Shown here: piece by piece, positions 8,568-16,688 of the stretch
Numbering within the stretch: the first letter of the stretch is position 1
Layout of the letters: each line of letters opens with the position of its first letter
Assembly (NCBI GenBank): GCA_964440935.1
Contig: CAYTTY010000002.1
Span: 124,001-188,000, forward strand
From: WJJR01 sp964440935
GTDB lineage: Bacteria > Zixibacteria > MSB-5A5 > WJJR01
DNA length: 64,000 nucleotides
Direction of reading: 5' to 3'
The notes under the pieces: generated by a model
What the model saw: the letters and a program-made list of their open reading frames with translations, nothing else
The model's database searches: none
What the model was told of the DNA's origin: nothing
Translations under genes and position numbers: made by a program

Positions 8568-10757
8568 ATGTCACTTCGCATTAATCACAACATCGCCGCG
8601 ATGGACGCCCATCGTAACTTGGTGATGACCACCCGCTCGCTTTCCCAGTCGATGGAAAAGCTGTCGTCGGGTTTCCGCATCAACCGCGCCTCCGATGATC
8701 CGGCCGGCTTGGTGATTTCGGAACAGTTCCGTGCGCAGATCGCCGGTTTGAACCGCGCGATTCAGAACTCGGAAGGGTCGATCAACATGATTCAGACCGC
8801 CGAGGGAGCGCTCACCGAAATCAACAGCCTGCTCGTCAAGATGCGCGAACTGGCGATTCACGCCGCCAACGAAGGATTTAACGACACCGCGCAGTTGGAC
8901 GCCGACCAGGCGGAAATCGCGAACTCGATCGCCACGATCGATCGCATCGCGGCCAACACCCAGTTCGGTACCAAGAAGCTGCTTGATGGATCGAAGGACA
9001 ATATCGCGACCATCACCAGTGCCAACACCTCACTGTTGTCGATCAAGCAGAGCGGCTTGTCGACCGGCGCCCATTCGATCTTTGCGACCAAGACCTCCGA
9101 GGCCTCAGCCACGCTGAACTCGACCTCGCTGGGAATCTCGCTGAAGACCAGTGGCACCGTCTACAATCTCGAAGAAAAGATCCACAACATCGACGTGATC
9201 CAGGCCTCGTCCGGCGCGGAGAAGACCACCGGTTCGATTGCGATCACGGATGCATTCAACAACAACCTCACACTGGCGGGTACCGCCACACAGGCGACCA
9301 TCGACTCCGCCGCAGCCGTCGCAACCGCCACGGCCAACAACGTCGGTAACTACACGGCCGTCTTGAACTACCAGGAAGCCGGATCCAGTGCCGTTGGTGA
9401 TCAGTCGCTCACGGTATCGATTGCCGATGGCGACACGATGTCCACGGTCTTGAGCAAGTGGAACTCGGCCATCGCCGCGAACACCTCACTCGCGGGCAAG
9501 ATTGAAGCCGCCAGTGTCGGCGGTGGTGCGGGTTCGCTCGAGTTCCGGTCGGTTAATTCCGGTGCACAGTATTCGCTCAAGTTGACGTCCTCGTCGACCA
9601 CGGCCAACGATGCGCAGTTCTCGTTCGGCGCGAGCCGTTCGAATCGTGGTGTCTCGCTGGACGAACTGAAGATGACGGCCACCACGGCGAATCAGAACGG
9701 TGTCACCACGGTGCTCGATCTCGTCACCACCGGTGGTGGTTCGAAGACCTTCACCTCGATTGATGCGCTCGTCAGTGAGTTCAACCGGGCGCTGAAAGTC
9801 GGTTTTGGTAGTGTGGCCGCCGGCTCTGTCAACAACGTGATCGCGTCGGCGTCTGGGACCGACAAGATCAAGCTGACCACGGCCGACGAAGGCTCCGACT
9901 ACAGCCTGCAGATGTTGTCGAACGGTGCGGTGGCCCAAGATGCCGAAAACGTCCTCGGTCTCGGTAACGCCGATCCGATCGCGATTTCCGGTACCGATGC
10001 GCTGGTTTCGTTCGACGGTTATACCACGTCGATCACCGCCGTGAAGTACGCCAGTACGATCGACGTCACGCTCGGCAACAAGGCTGAGGGTCAATCCGGA
10101 CGTGGTACGATTGATCTGACGCTCAACACCGCCGCCAACGGCATCAACGTCGGTAGCCTCCTGCTTGATGTGAAGGCCGCAACGTTTGACGTTCGTCTTG
10201 ATGGCGGTCCGGCGACCTCAGTGAAGGCCGGCAAAGACATGCTCGTCTATAACGCCGACCGCACCGAGTTCCTGAAAGTCAACTATGGCCTGACCTCGAA
10301 CGGTGGAACCGAGCAAATCTCCAACACCGATCAGTCGCTCGTGTTCCAGATTGGCTCGAACGTCGGCCAGTCCAGCAAGATTGCACTCCAGGGTATGTCG
10401 TCCTCGCTGCTGGGCAAGAACCTCGCCGGCAACATGTTCACCAGCTTGTCGGGTATCGACGTGACCACGGTCCAGGGCGCACAGGATGCCCAAGCCGTGA
10501 TCGACGCGGCGATTAACGAGGTCTCAACCGCACGCGGTACGCTCGGTTCGTTCCAGAAGAACACCCTCGAATCGAACCTGTCTAACTTGCGGATCGCGTC
10601 GCAGAACCTGACCGCAGCCGAGTCCACCATTCGCGATACCGATATGGCACAGCAAATGTCGGAATTCGTAAAGCACCAGATTCTGCTCCAGGCCGGCACA
10701 TCGATGCTGGCTCAGGGCAATCAGGTGCCGCAAGTGGTGCTCTCGCTGTTCCAGTAA
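8568..10757 (+). CDS. fliC: Flagellin
   Basis: 729 aa, the filament subunit. The N-terminal D0/D1 region is canonical: SLRINHNIAAMDAHRNL, then LSSGFRINRASDDPAGL near residue 32. The C-terminal D1/D0 region (about 640-729) has SNLRIASQNLTAAES and ends in VPQVVLSLFQ. Between them lies a large, Thr/Ser/Gly/Ala-rich variable domain of roughly 500 residues, much longer than in the shortest (about 270 aa) flagellins and a plausible target for O-glycosylation by the upstream transferases. AAGGAGG sits 8 bp before the ATG. A sigma-28-type promoter and a long leader precede it, and a strong hairpin follows. Confidence 0.97.
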   Translation: MSLRINHNIAAMDAHRNLVMTTRSLSQSMEKLSSGFRINRASDDPAGLVISEQFRAQIAGLNRAIQNSEGSINMIQTAEGALTEINSLLVKMRELAIHAANEGFNDTAQLDADQAEIANSIATIDRIAANTQFGTKKLLDGSKDNIATITSANTSLLSIKQSGLSTGAHSIFATKTSEASATLNSTSLGISLKTSGTVYNLEEKIHNIDVIQASSGAEKTTGSIAITDAFNNNLTLAGTATQATIDSAAAVATATANNVGNYTAVLNYQEAGSSAVGDQSLTVSIADGDTMSTVLSKWNSAIAANTSLAGKIEAASVGGGAGSLEFRSVNSGAQYSLKLTSSSTTANDAQFSFGASRSNRGVSLDELKMTATTANQNGVTTVLDLVTTGGGSKTFTSIDALVSEFNRALKVGFGSVAAGSVNNVIASASGTDKIKLTTADEGSDYSLQMLSNGAVAQDAENVLGLGNADPIAISGTDALVSFDGYTTSITAVKYASTIDVTLGNKAEGQSGRGTIDLTLNTAANGINVGSLLLDVKAATFDVRLDGGPATSVKAGKDMLVYNADRTEFLKVNYGLTSNGGTEQISNTDQSLVFQIGSNVGQSSKIALQGMSSSLLGKNLAGNMFTSLSGIDVTTVQGAQDAQAVIDAAINEVSTARGTLGSFQKNTLESNLSNLRIASQNLTAAESTIRDTDMAQQMSEFVKHQILLQAGTSMLAQGNQVPQVVLSLFQ

Positions 10758-10773
10758 GCACCTGAGGTGGCGC

Positions 10774-10799
10774 GGGGGAGTCTTTCAGAAGACTCCTCC
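10774..10799 (+). terminator. Stem-loop after fliC
   Basis: GGAGTCTT-TCAG-AAGACTCC, perfect over 8 bp and extendable to 11 with one G-T pair. There is no T tract, so it may be an mRNA-stabilising 3' hairpin or a weak terminator between fliC and flaG. Confidence 0.55.
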
Positions 10800-10838
10800 G
10801 CACCCAATTCGGGGGTGACCGAAGGGGAGTGATCGATC

Positions 10839-11228
10839 ATGAACTATGATCTCTTCATCCCACCGGCCGCGGTGGGACGCCGTGAAAGTGCGGCGCAACG
10901 TGTCTGGTCCGGTGCGTCGGCAGCGACCGCGCGCCCCGACACCCACGTTGTCGCCGATGATGCGGCCGTGCGGCCCCCCCGGGAATCGGCATCGGATCCG
11001 CTGAGGACCGAGGAGATCACGAATGCCGTCGCCGCTTTCAACGACGTGTTCGAACAGGCCGATGTGAGCGTTCGCTATCGCATCGACGAACACACCAATG
11101 ACCTGGTGATTTCATTGGTGAACAGTAACACCGATGAAGTCATTCGGCAGATGCCACCAGAGGCGATATTGAAGATGCGTCAACGGTTGGAAGAACTGTT
11201 AGGAGTGCTGTTCGACACCATGGCCTGA
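10839..11228 (+). CDS. flaG: FlaG family protein
   Basis: 129 aa. The C-terminal two thirds match FlaG: a helix (EEITNAVAAFNDVFEQ), then VSVRYRIDEHTNDLVISLV and the conserved EVIRQMPPEAILKM near residue 103. The N-terminal 40 residues are poorly conserved. FlaG influences filament length and is usually encoded between flagellin and fliD, as here. The Shine-Dalgarno AAGGGGAGTG is upstream of the ATG. Confidence 0.9.
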   Translation: MNYDLFIPPAAVGRRESAAQRVWSGASAATARPDTHVVADDAAVRPPRESASDPLRTEEITNAVAAFNDVFEQADVSVRYRIDEHTNDLVISLVNSNTDEVIRQMPPEAILKMRQRLEELLGVLFDTMA

Positions 11229-11278
11229 GCCATCGCATGGCGAGAGGCGCTGATCACAACCGCACCACAGTACGGAGG

Positions 11279-11305
11279 AATGACCCGGAGTCTCTCCGGG
11301 TCATT
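11279..11305 (+). terminator. Hairpin between flaG and fliD
   Basis: AATGACCCGGAG-TCT-CTCCGGGTCATT: a perfect 12-bp stem with a 3-nt loop, followed by TACTT. Likely terminator or processing hairpin after flaG. Confidence 0.6.
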
Positions 11306-11356
11306 TACTTCCGCTAACGCAACGGATGCGTTGAGAACGAGCCCCAAGGAGTCTGT

Positions 11357-13687
11357 ATGCCGGGATTTAATATCGATGGTCTGGTGTCCAATCTGGATAC
11401 AACGGGAATCGTTAATGCCATCATCGAGGCCGAGCGTGGCAATGTCGAGCTCCTGGAGCAACGCCAGGAAACGGCCACCAACGAACTCACCACATACAAT
11501 GCGATATCGGCGAAGATCCTCGCACTCAAAGCGGCCATTCAGCCACTGTTGAAGGACAACGCATACGATGCGGTCACTCTGGACGTGTCCGACGAGACTG
11601 CGGTAAATGTGACGGCGACCGGTACGGTTGCACCCGGAACGTACACGCTCAACGTCGATCGACTGGCAACGAACCACCAGGTCGCATCGCAGGGATACGA
11701 CGATCCTGCTACGACCAGTCTGGGGACCGGGACGATTACCATTGGTCTTGGGACGGCCAGCGCACAGACCATCAACATCGATGCCGGTAACAATACGTTG
11801 ACGGGCTTGAAGAATGCGATTAACGCCGCCAACGCCGGCGTGACTGCCAGCATCATCAATGATGGTTCATCCGCCAACGCTTACCGGCTCGTGCTGACTG
11901 CCAACAAGACCGGTCTCGACAATCAGATTACGGTTACCAGCAATCTCACCGGCGGCGCCGCTCCGGATTTCACCACGGCAGCGTTTGACACCGTTGAAAC
12001 AGTGGGTAACCATACCGGAACCTCGGTGATGACGCACGGTGCCGGATCATCGTATACCGGCAACACCAACAAGACCTACACCTTTACGGTCGCGGGAAGC
12101 GGTGAACAAACCATTGGATCGGGGACAATCACGCTCAATTGGTCCGACGGCACCAATACCGGAACGATTGAGGTCGATGCCGCCGATACCGAAATTGCGC
12201 TGACCGGCGACGGCTCCGATGGGCTGACCGTGTCACTCGGTGCCGGAACACTCGTTGCCGGAGAGCAATTCCAGGTCCAGGCGTTTGCGCCATTGCTGCA
12301 GGAGGCCCGCGACGCGCAGGTGTCTATCGGGTCGAGCAAGAACGGCGGCTCACCCATTGTCATCACCTCGTCGTCAAATGAAATCGAAAACGTCATTGAA
12401 GGCGTAACAATTCAATTGAAAACCGACACGATCGTTCCATTGACCATCACGGCCAATACCGACCGTGAGACGGTGAAATCAAACATCAATACGTTTCTCA
12501 ACGCCTACAACGATGTCATGAAGGACATCGATAAGCAGTTCGAATACAACCCCGATACCGAAGAAGGTGGTCTGCTCATTGGCGACCAGTTTTTGCTCGC
12601 CATGCAGAGCGGTTTGCGCAGCCACATGAACGGCGCGGTTGATGGACTGCCCAAAGGCATGAACATGCTCCGTTCGATCGGCATTCAAACCGCTGCCAAT
12701 GGGTTGATGACGCTGGTCAACTCCAGTGAACTCTATGACGCACTGAACGAGGACATCAACAGCGTCGCCAACCTGTTCAAGAATTCCGGCACATCGTCGA
12801 ATTCATTGATCAGTTTCCTGTCCGCCGGCGACGACGCGGTCGAGACCAGCGAGGGATACGAGGTCAACATCACACAGGCAGCGACCAAAACGGTACTGCA
12901 GGGGAAATCCATTGCCAGCCTATCGCTGTCTCCGCTTACGTTGACGACGGCGAACAACACGTTGCGCATCGTCGCTGACGGCATTGCCTCACAGGATCTT
13001 GTTCTCTCGGCAAAAACCTACAACAGCGGCGCGGAATTGGCCGCCGAACTACAGAGCAAGATCAACGCCGATCCCAACCTCGGCGAGCGCGGTGTCACCG
13101 CCGAGTGGGTCGACAACGGCGACACCGGGTACATCAAGATGACGTCGGGGAGTTACGGATCCTCGTCGCGCATCATCATGCAGAAAGACAACAGCACGGC
13201 ACTGAGTGCGCTTGGACTCGATTCAGGAACTCAGGATATCTCCGGAAGAGATGTCGAAGGCACCATCAACGGTGAAGCCGCCACCGGCTCGGGCCGTTTG
13301 CTGACCGGCGATAAAGACAATGCCACGACGGCTGGTGTCCGGCTCGAAGTTCGCATGGAGCAAAGTGATGTTGTCGCCGGTGCTGATGCGACCATCACCT
13401 TTACGAGGGGCTTTGCCGCGCGGCTCAATCGGGCGGTCGAGTCAATCTCACGCTCTGAGACCGGTTCGATGGCCCGCCGCACCTCCGGTATCGAAGCCGA
13501 AATCGATGATATCAAGAAGCAGATTGCCGATCAGGAAGAACGGCTGGAAGTCCGACGGCAGAAATTGTTCGCCCGATTCATCGAGTTGGAACGCACCCTG
13601 AGCGACCTGCAATCGCAAAGCTCGTTTTTGGATCAGCAACTGATGCAGCTATCGGCCAATACGTCACAGATCACCGGCAAGAAGTAG
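11357..13687 (+). CDS. fliD: Flagellar hook-associated protein 2 (filament cap)
   Basis: 776 aa. The N-terminal FliD domain starts FNIDGLVSNLDTTGIVNAII with a coiled coil to about residue 60. The FliD C-terminal region (about 320-760) includes NTFLNAYNDVMKDID near 375 and the closing coiled coil FIELERTLSDLQSQSSFLDQ near 745. It is longer than the about 470-residue enteric protein because of Gly/Thr-rich inserts near 215-300 and 500-640, which probably form exposed domains. AAGGAG lies upstream of the ATG. It caps the filament and permits flagellin polymerisation, and is followed by fliS after 13 bp. Confidence 0.95.
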   Translation: MPGFNIDGLVSNLDTTGIVNAIIEAERGNVELLEQRQETATNELTTYNAISAKILALKAAIQPLLKDNAYDAVTLDVSDETAVNVTATGTVAPGTYTLNVDRLATNHQVASQGYDDPATTSLGTGTITIGLGTASAQTINIDAGNNTLTGLKNAINAANAGVTASIINDGSSANAYRLVLTANKTGLDNQITVTSNLTGGAAPDFTTAAFDTVETVGNHTGTSVMTHGAGSSYTGNTNKTYTFTVAGSGEQTIGSGTITLNWSDGTNTGTIEVDAADTEIALTGDGSDGLTVSLGAGTLVAGEQFQVQAFAPLLQEARDAQVSIGSSKNGGSPIVITSSSNEIENVIEGVTIQLKTDTIVPLTITANTDRETVKSNINTFLNAYNDVMKDIDKQFEYNPDTEEGGLLIGDQFLLAMQSGLRSHMNGAVDGLPKGMNMLRSIGIQTAANGLMTLVNSSELYDALNEDINSVANLFKNSGTSSNSLISFLSAGDDAVETSEGYEVNITQAATKTVLQGKSIASLSLSPLTLTTANNTLRIVADGIASQDLVLSAKTYNSGAELAAELQSKINADPNLGERGVTAEWVDNGDTGYIKMTSGSYGSSSRIIMQKDNSTALSALGLDSGTQDISGRDVEGTINGEAATGSGRLLTGDKDNATTAGVRLEVRMEQSDVVAGADATITFTRGFAARLNRAVESISRSETGSMARRTSGIEAEIDDIKKQIADQEERLEVRRQKLFARFIELERTLSDLQSQSSFLDQQLMQLSANTSQITGKK

Positions 13688-13700
13688 GAACGAGAACACA

Positions 13701-14150
13701 ATGACCAATCCACAACTCTCCGAGTACCGCCGTTCCCAGGTAATGGGCATGTCGCAAATCGACCTTGTCATCATGCTCTACCAGGGCGCGATCCGTTTTC
13801 TGAACGAAGCCATCGACTTGCTCGAGGCCGAACGCTTCGATCAGAGCTGGCAGAAGTTCGACCGCGCCCGCAAGATCGTCGTACACATGCTCGGCACGCT
13901 CAACTTCGAGGCCGGCGAATTGGCCGGCAAATTCGCATCGCTGTACGCGTATGTCATCGAGCAGATCGGCGTCGCCAATGCGCGCCGTGATCCCGAAGTC
14001 GCCCGCCAGTGCATCGAGGTGCTGACCACGCTGAAAGAGGGCTGGGACGGTGTCGCAGCACAAACACTGCCCGACACGTTGGCGGTCCCCACACCGGCCA
14101 CACCACCGGCAACGGACCCGGACCGCACGCCCCTCTGCATTGATGCATGA
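13701..14150 (+). CDS. fliS: Flagellin export chaperone FliS
   Basis: 149 aa. The family signature MSQIDLVIMLYQGAIRFLNEA is split over about residues 17-37, with FDQSWQKFDRARKIV and a helical bundle to about 125. The last 25 residues are a Pro/Thr-rich tail. It binds flagellin C-termini in the cytoplasm before export. The stop codon overlaps an ATG (ATGA) and the flgN-like gene follows at once. Confidence 0.93.
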   Translation: MTNPQLSEYRRSQVMGMSQIDLVIMLYQGAIRFLNEAIDLLEAERFDQSWQKFDRARKIVVHMLGTLNFEAGELAGKFASLYAYVIEQIGVANARRDPEVARQCIEVLTTLKEGWDGVAAQTLPDTLAVPTPATPPATDPDRTPLCIDA

Positions 14151-14182
14151 TAACGATCCGTTTGCCAGGGAAGGTGATTGCT

Positions 14183-14629
14183 ATGACATCCTCAACCTCG
14201 CCAGAGCGACAGCTCACCAATGTCATCGCCGATGAACTCACGTTTTATCGCGAACTGTTCTTTCTGACCGACAGACAACGTGATGCGCTCGAACATGGCG
14301 CGCCCGGCGACATGCCCGATATCCAGCAGGAAATCGCAACCGTCCAAGCTCGCATCGAGCAGAGCGAACAAACGCTTCGCCAACTGCGCGATCAGTTACC
14401 CGATGAATTCGACCGCGTGATCCGCAGCGCCCCGGTCGCCGCCGCGCTCGCCAATATCTCCGAATTGATCAAGCGCACACAGGAGGTCGTGGCCGACTGC
14501 GCACGCATCGCCGCCCAGAAAAAGGCCAAGTACCAAGCCGAATTGGGCCAAATGGGTGTCGGCCGCATGCTCCTCTCCGGAATGAACAAACCCAGCGACC
14601 AACCGCATTTCATCGACCAGCGACCCTAG
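14183..14629 (+). CDS. flgN: FlgN-like flagellar chaperone
   Basis: 148 aa from the ATG at 14183, chosen for the upstream GGGAAGGTGA; an alternative ATG at 14147 overlaps the fliS stop and would add 12 residues. The protein is almost entirely helical coiled coil (ELTFYRELFFLTDRQRDAL near residue 17, later QEIATVQARIEQSEQTLRQL), the architecture of FlgN, the chaperone for FlgK and FlgL. Sequence conservation in this family is low, so position after fliS is a large part of the assignment. Confidence 0.72.
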   Translation: MTSSTSPERQLTNVIADELTFYRELFFLTDRQRDALEHGAPGDMPDIQQEIATVQARIEQSEQTLRQLRDQLPDEFDRVIRSAPVAAALANISELIKRTQEVVADCARIAAQKKAKYQAELGQMGVGRMLLSGMNKPSDQPHFIDQRP

Positions 14630-14671
14630 CCGGGTGCTGAAAAACGGACTGCGGCTCCGGAACCCCAACCG

Positions 14672-14769
14672 TGTCATGCTGAATCCGCCTGAGGCGGAAA
14701 GCCTCTGCTGTTCTTTTCCTATGACACAAAAGCAGATCCCTTCCGCCTCAGGCGGACTCGGGATGACAT
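14672..14769. repeat. Inverted repeat between flgN and flgM
   Basis: TCCGCCTGAGGCGGAA at 14684-14699 faces TTCCGCCTCAGGCGGA at 14741-14756, with further pairing outside (GTGTCATG... against ...GGGATGACAT). The arms lie about 40 bp apart and look like an intergenic palindromic repeat rather than a terminator. Confidence 0.6.
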
Positions 14770-14900
14770 CGAGGCGATTGCGCCGAATCGTGGATTTTTC
14801 CGCACCCTGCCAGCACTGGCATGCCGACAACCCGGGAGCGCCGAGCCGTTTCTCCGGTTTCTATCGCCATACACCCCCACCAAATCCCCCCAACCAGGGG

Positions 14901-14927
14901 TAATTCCCCGGCTTTTCACGCCGATAT
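14901..14927 (+). promoter_or_regulatory. Sigma-28 (FliA)-type promoter for flgM
   Basis: TAAT at 14901-14904, 15 bp, then GCCGATAT at 14920-14927, which differs from TAAA-N15-GCCGATAA at two positions. It predicts transcription from about 14936, only some 17 nt before the flgM ATG at 14953. Confidence 0.7.
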
Positions 14928-14952
14928 ACCTAGTGAGAGGTTTAGGTGGCTT

Positions 14953-15297
14953 ATGACGTCGATTCACGACTCAGGACACATTGGGAAAACCGGCATGGAC
15001 CCGCAGAGCGTACAGCGCCCCGACAAGAACCGTGAGACACGGGAATCGGACAGTACGCCCCAAGCGGCTCAACCCAGCGCTCCCAAGCGGCAGGTCTCGG
15101 ACCTCCACGAGGACACCAGCCTGCGCAACACGGTGGCCGACCTGATCGACAACGGCGATCTGAATGCCAGCTCCGATGGTCAGGTCCGTGAGGGCCGTGT
15201 CGAGCAGGCACGCCGCAACACCGAGCAGGGCGCCTACGACGATTTCCGGGTGCTCTCCGACGTGGTCGACCGCCTGCTGAATCAATGGAATATCTGA
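14953..15297 (+). CDS. flgM: FlgM-like anti-sigma-28 factor
   Basis: 114 aa, from the ATG at 14953 with AGGTGG just upstream and a sigma-28-type promoter ending 25 bp before it. An earlier ATG at 14821 would precede this promoter and is rejected. The first 55 residues are polar and probably disordered. The C-terminal half has the FlgM pattern: VREGRVEQARRNTEQGAYDD, then a Leu-rich helix (FRVLSDVVDRLLNQW), comparable to the R..RV..LK..I..G.Y...AE.IA..LL signature. FlgM binds FliA until the hook is complete and is then exported. Context next to fliS/flgN supports the call. Confidence 0.75.
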   Translation: MTSIHDSGHIGKTGMDPQSVQRPDKNRETRESDSTPQAAQPSAPKRQVSDLHEDTSLRNTVADLIDNGDLNASSDGQVREGRVEQARRNTEQGAYDDFRVLSDVVDRLLNQWNI

Positions 15298-15306
15298 CGA
15301 CGGCGC

Positions 15307-15322
15307 GGTGCCTGCAGGCACC
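15307..15322. terminator. Perfect palindrome after flgM
   Basis: GGTGCCTGCAGGCACC, a 16-nt perfect palindrome starting 10 bases after the flgM stop. No T tract follows, so a role in termination is uncertain. Confidence 0.35.
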
Positions 15323-15382
15323 CGTCTGGCACGCTCTCCGCCCGCCTCAGTCGGGCCAATCGCAACCGGGTTTTAGTCGCTC

Positions 15383-16393
15383 ATGAGTCCTAAATCACCC
15401 GTTACATGGCGCCGTGCGACTCCATCAGCCGGCGACGTCTCATCCGACAAATGCACCGAACAACAGAATCAGGGCACTGGCAACCGTGTCGACGAGATCC
15501 AGATGCCGTCGGGGCAGATGTCCCGCGGCGATGTGCTCGAACTGATCGGTCAGATCGACCGTCTGCCGACTCCGCCGGTGGTTTTCTCACAGATTAATCG
15601 CGTCCTGACCAATCCCCAGGCATCGGCCTACGATGTGGCCAAGATTCTGGCCGAAGACCCGGCCACCTCGGCACGGGTACTCCGGATGGCCAATTCGGCT
15701 TACTACGGTCTCTCGCAGCCGGTTGTGTCGGTGCGCCAAGCCGTGGTGATATTGGGCATGGAAGCGATCCGTTCGCTGGTACTCTCATCATCAATGGGAG
15801 ACGCCTTCAAGCACGCCGACCTCGACGATGAGTACCAGGACAATTTCTGGCGCCACTCGCTGTCCACCGCCTCGGCCGCCCGTGTCTTGCATGGATTTAA
15901 GCTGTCCGATCAGGTCATGCGGGGCGGGGAAGAGGGGTTCAGCGCCGGATTGCTTCACGATATCGGCAAGATGATTCTCGTCTGGCAGCTTCCGGAAATG
16001 TATGCCCGGGTGAGCAGCCATCATGATTTCGGGGTCGTCGACGACCAGCATGTCGAGCGCGAGGTGATGGGCGTCACGCACGGCGAGATTGGAGGGTATC
16101 TCGCCGGGCGTTGGAACCTGCCCGAGGCTCTCTGTCAGGCGATCAGTCACCACCATGATCTGGATGTGCCGGACGGTGAAAACAGCCGTCTCGCCAAGGT
16201 CGTCCACGTGGCCGACTATCTGGCTCATTGGACCATGGATTCGCGCCCGGCGAATCAGAAGGTCCTGCCCATCATAAATTGGGAGGTGGCTGCCGAATTT
16301 GGTGTCCACGAGGATTCCCTCGCCGACGTCGGTTCGCTGGTCATGGCCGAATTCGGCCGCTCCGAAATCTTCCTGGAAATGCTCAAAGGATGA
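15383..16393 (+). CDS. HDOD domain signalling protein
   Basis: 336 aa. After about 50 unconserved residues the HDOD domain begins at LPTPPVVFSQINRVL near residue 58, with ILAEDPATSARVLRMANSAYYG, AVVILGMEAIRSLVL, FWRHSLSTASAA and LLHDIGKMILVWQLPE near 193, and later ISHHHDLD. HDOD proteins are HD-GYP relatives, often without known catalysis, that act in motility, biofilm and stress signalling. The HDIGK motif is retained. The start at 15383 has no good ribosome site; an internal ATG at 15506 is possible. It is downstream of flgM in the same direction. Confidence 0.88.
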   Translation: MSPKSPVTWRRATPSAGDVSSDKCTEQQNQGTGNRVDEIQMPSGQMSRGDVLELIGQIDRLPTPPVVFSQINRVLTNPQASAYDVAKILAEDPATSARVLRMANSAYYGLSQPVVSVRQAVVILGMEAIRSLVLSSSMGDAFKHADLDDEYQDNFWRHSLSTASAARVLHGFKLSDQVMRGGEEGFSAGLLHDIGKMILVWQLPEMYARVSSHHDFGVVDDQHVEREVMGVTHGEIGGYLAGRWNLPEALCQAISHHHDLDVPDGENSRLAKVVHVADYLAHWTMDSRPANQKVLPIINWEVAAEFGVHEDSLADVGSLVMAEFGRSEIFLEMLKG

Positions 16394-16499
16394 GGCTCCA
16401 CGGCCGACTCAGTCGACAGATCAACCAAGTCCATTAATTGGTCAGCGCAAAGGACTTGCGCTAACTGAGAGAACCGAATATCATTGCCTGATGCTGGTG

Positions 16500-16576
16500 G
16501 GGCGATTAGCTCAGATGGTTAGAGTGCTTGCTTGACATGCAAGAGGTCACTGGTTCGATTCCAGTATCGCCCACCA
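16500..16576 (+). tRNA. tRNA-Val (anticodon GAC)
   Basis: 77 nt with full cloverleaf: acceptor GGGCGAT/ATCGCCC, D arm GCTC-AGATGGTTA-GAGT, anticodon stem CTTGC/GCAAG with loop TTGACAT (anticodon GAC), T arm ACTGG-TTCGATT-CCAGT, discriminator A and encoded CCA. It lies 112 bp before thrS. A small hairpin (AGCGCAA/TTGCGCT) lies upstream at 16444-16462. Confidence 0.97.
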
Positions 16577-16688
16577 TGTGCCTCTCTGGGCCCGTTGTCG
16601 TGGATGTGGGCCATTTTCCATCGATCATCAGCAGGGCGAATCGACACCGAAAACATGGTGTGGCTTGTCACGTATTAGGTAAAGAGTT

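Noticed and set aside
14821..14952. Upstream ATG extension of flgM
   Set aside because: It would start before the sigma-28-type promoter and adds Pro-rich, unconserved residues; the ATG at 14953 has a ribosome site.
16577..16688. T-box or threonine attenuator before thrS
   Set aside because: The 112-bp leader has no T-box sequence or terminator/antiterminator pair.
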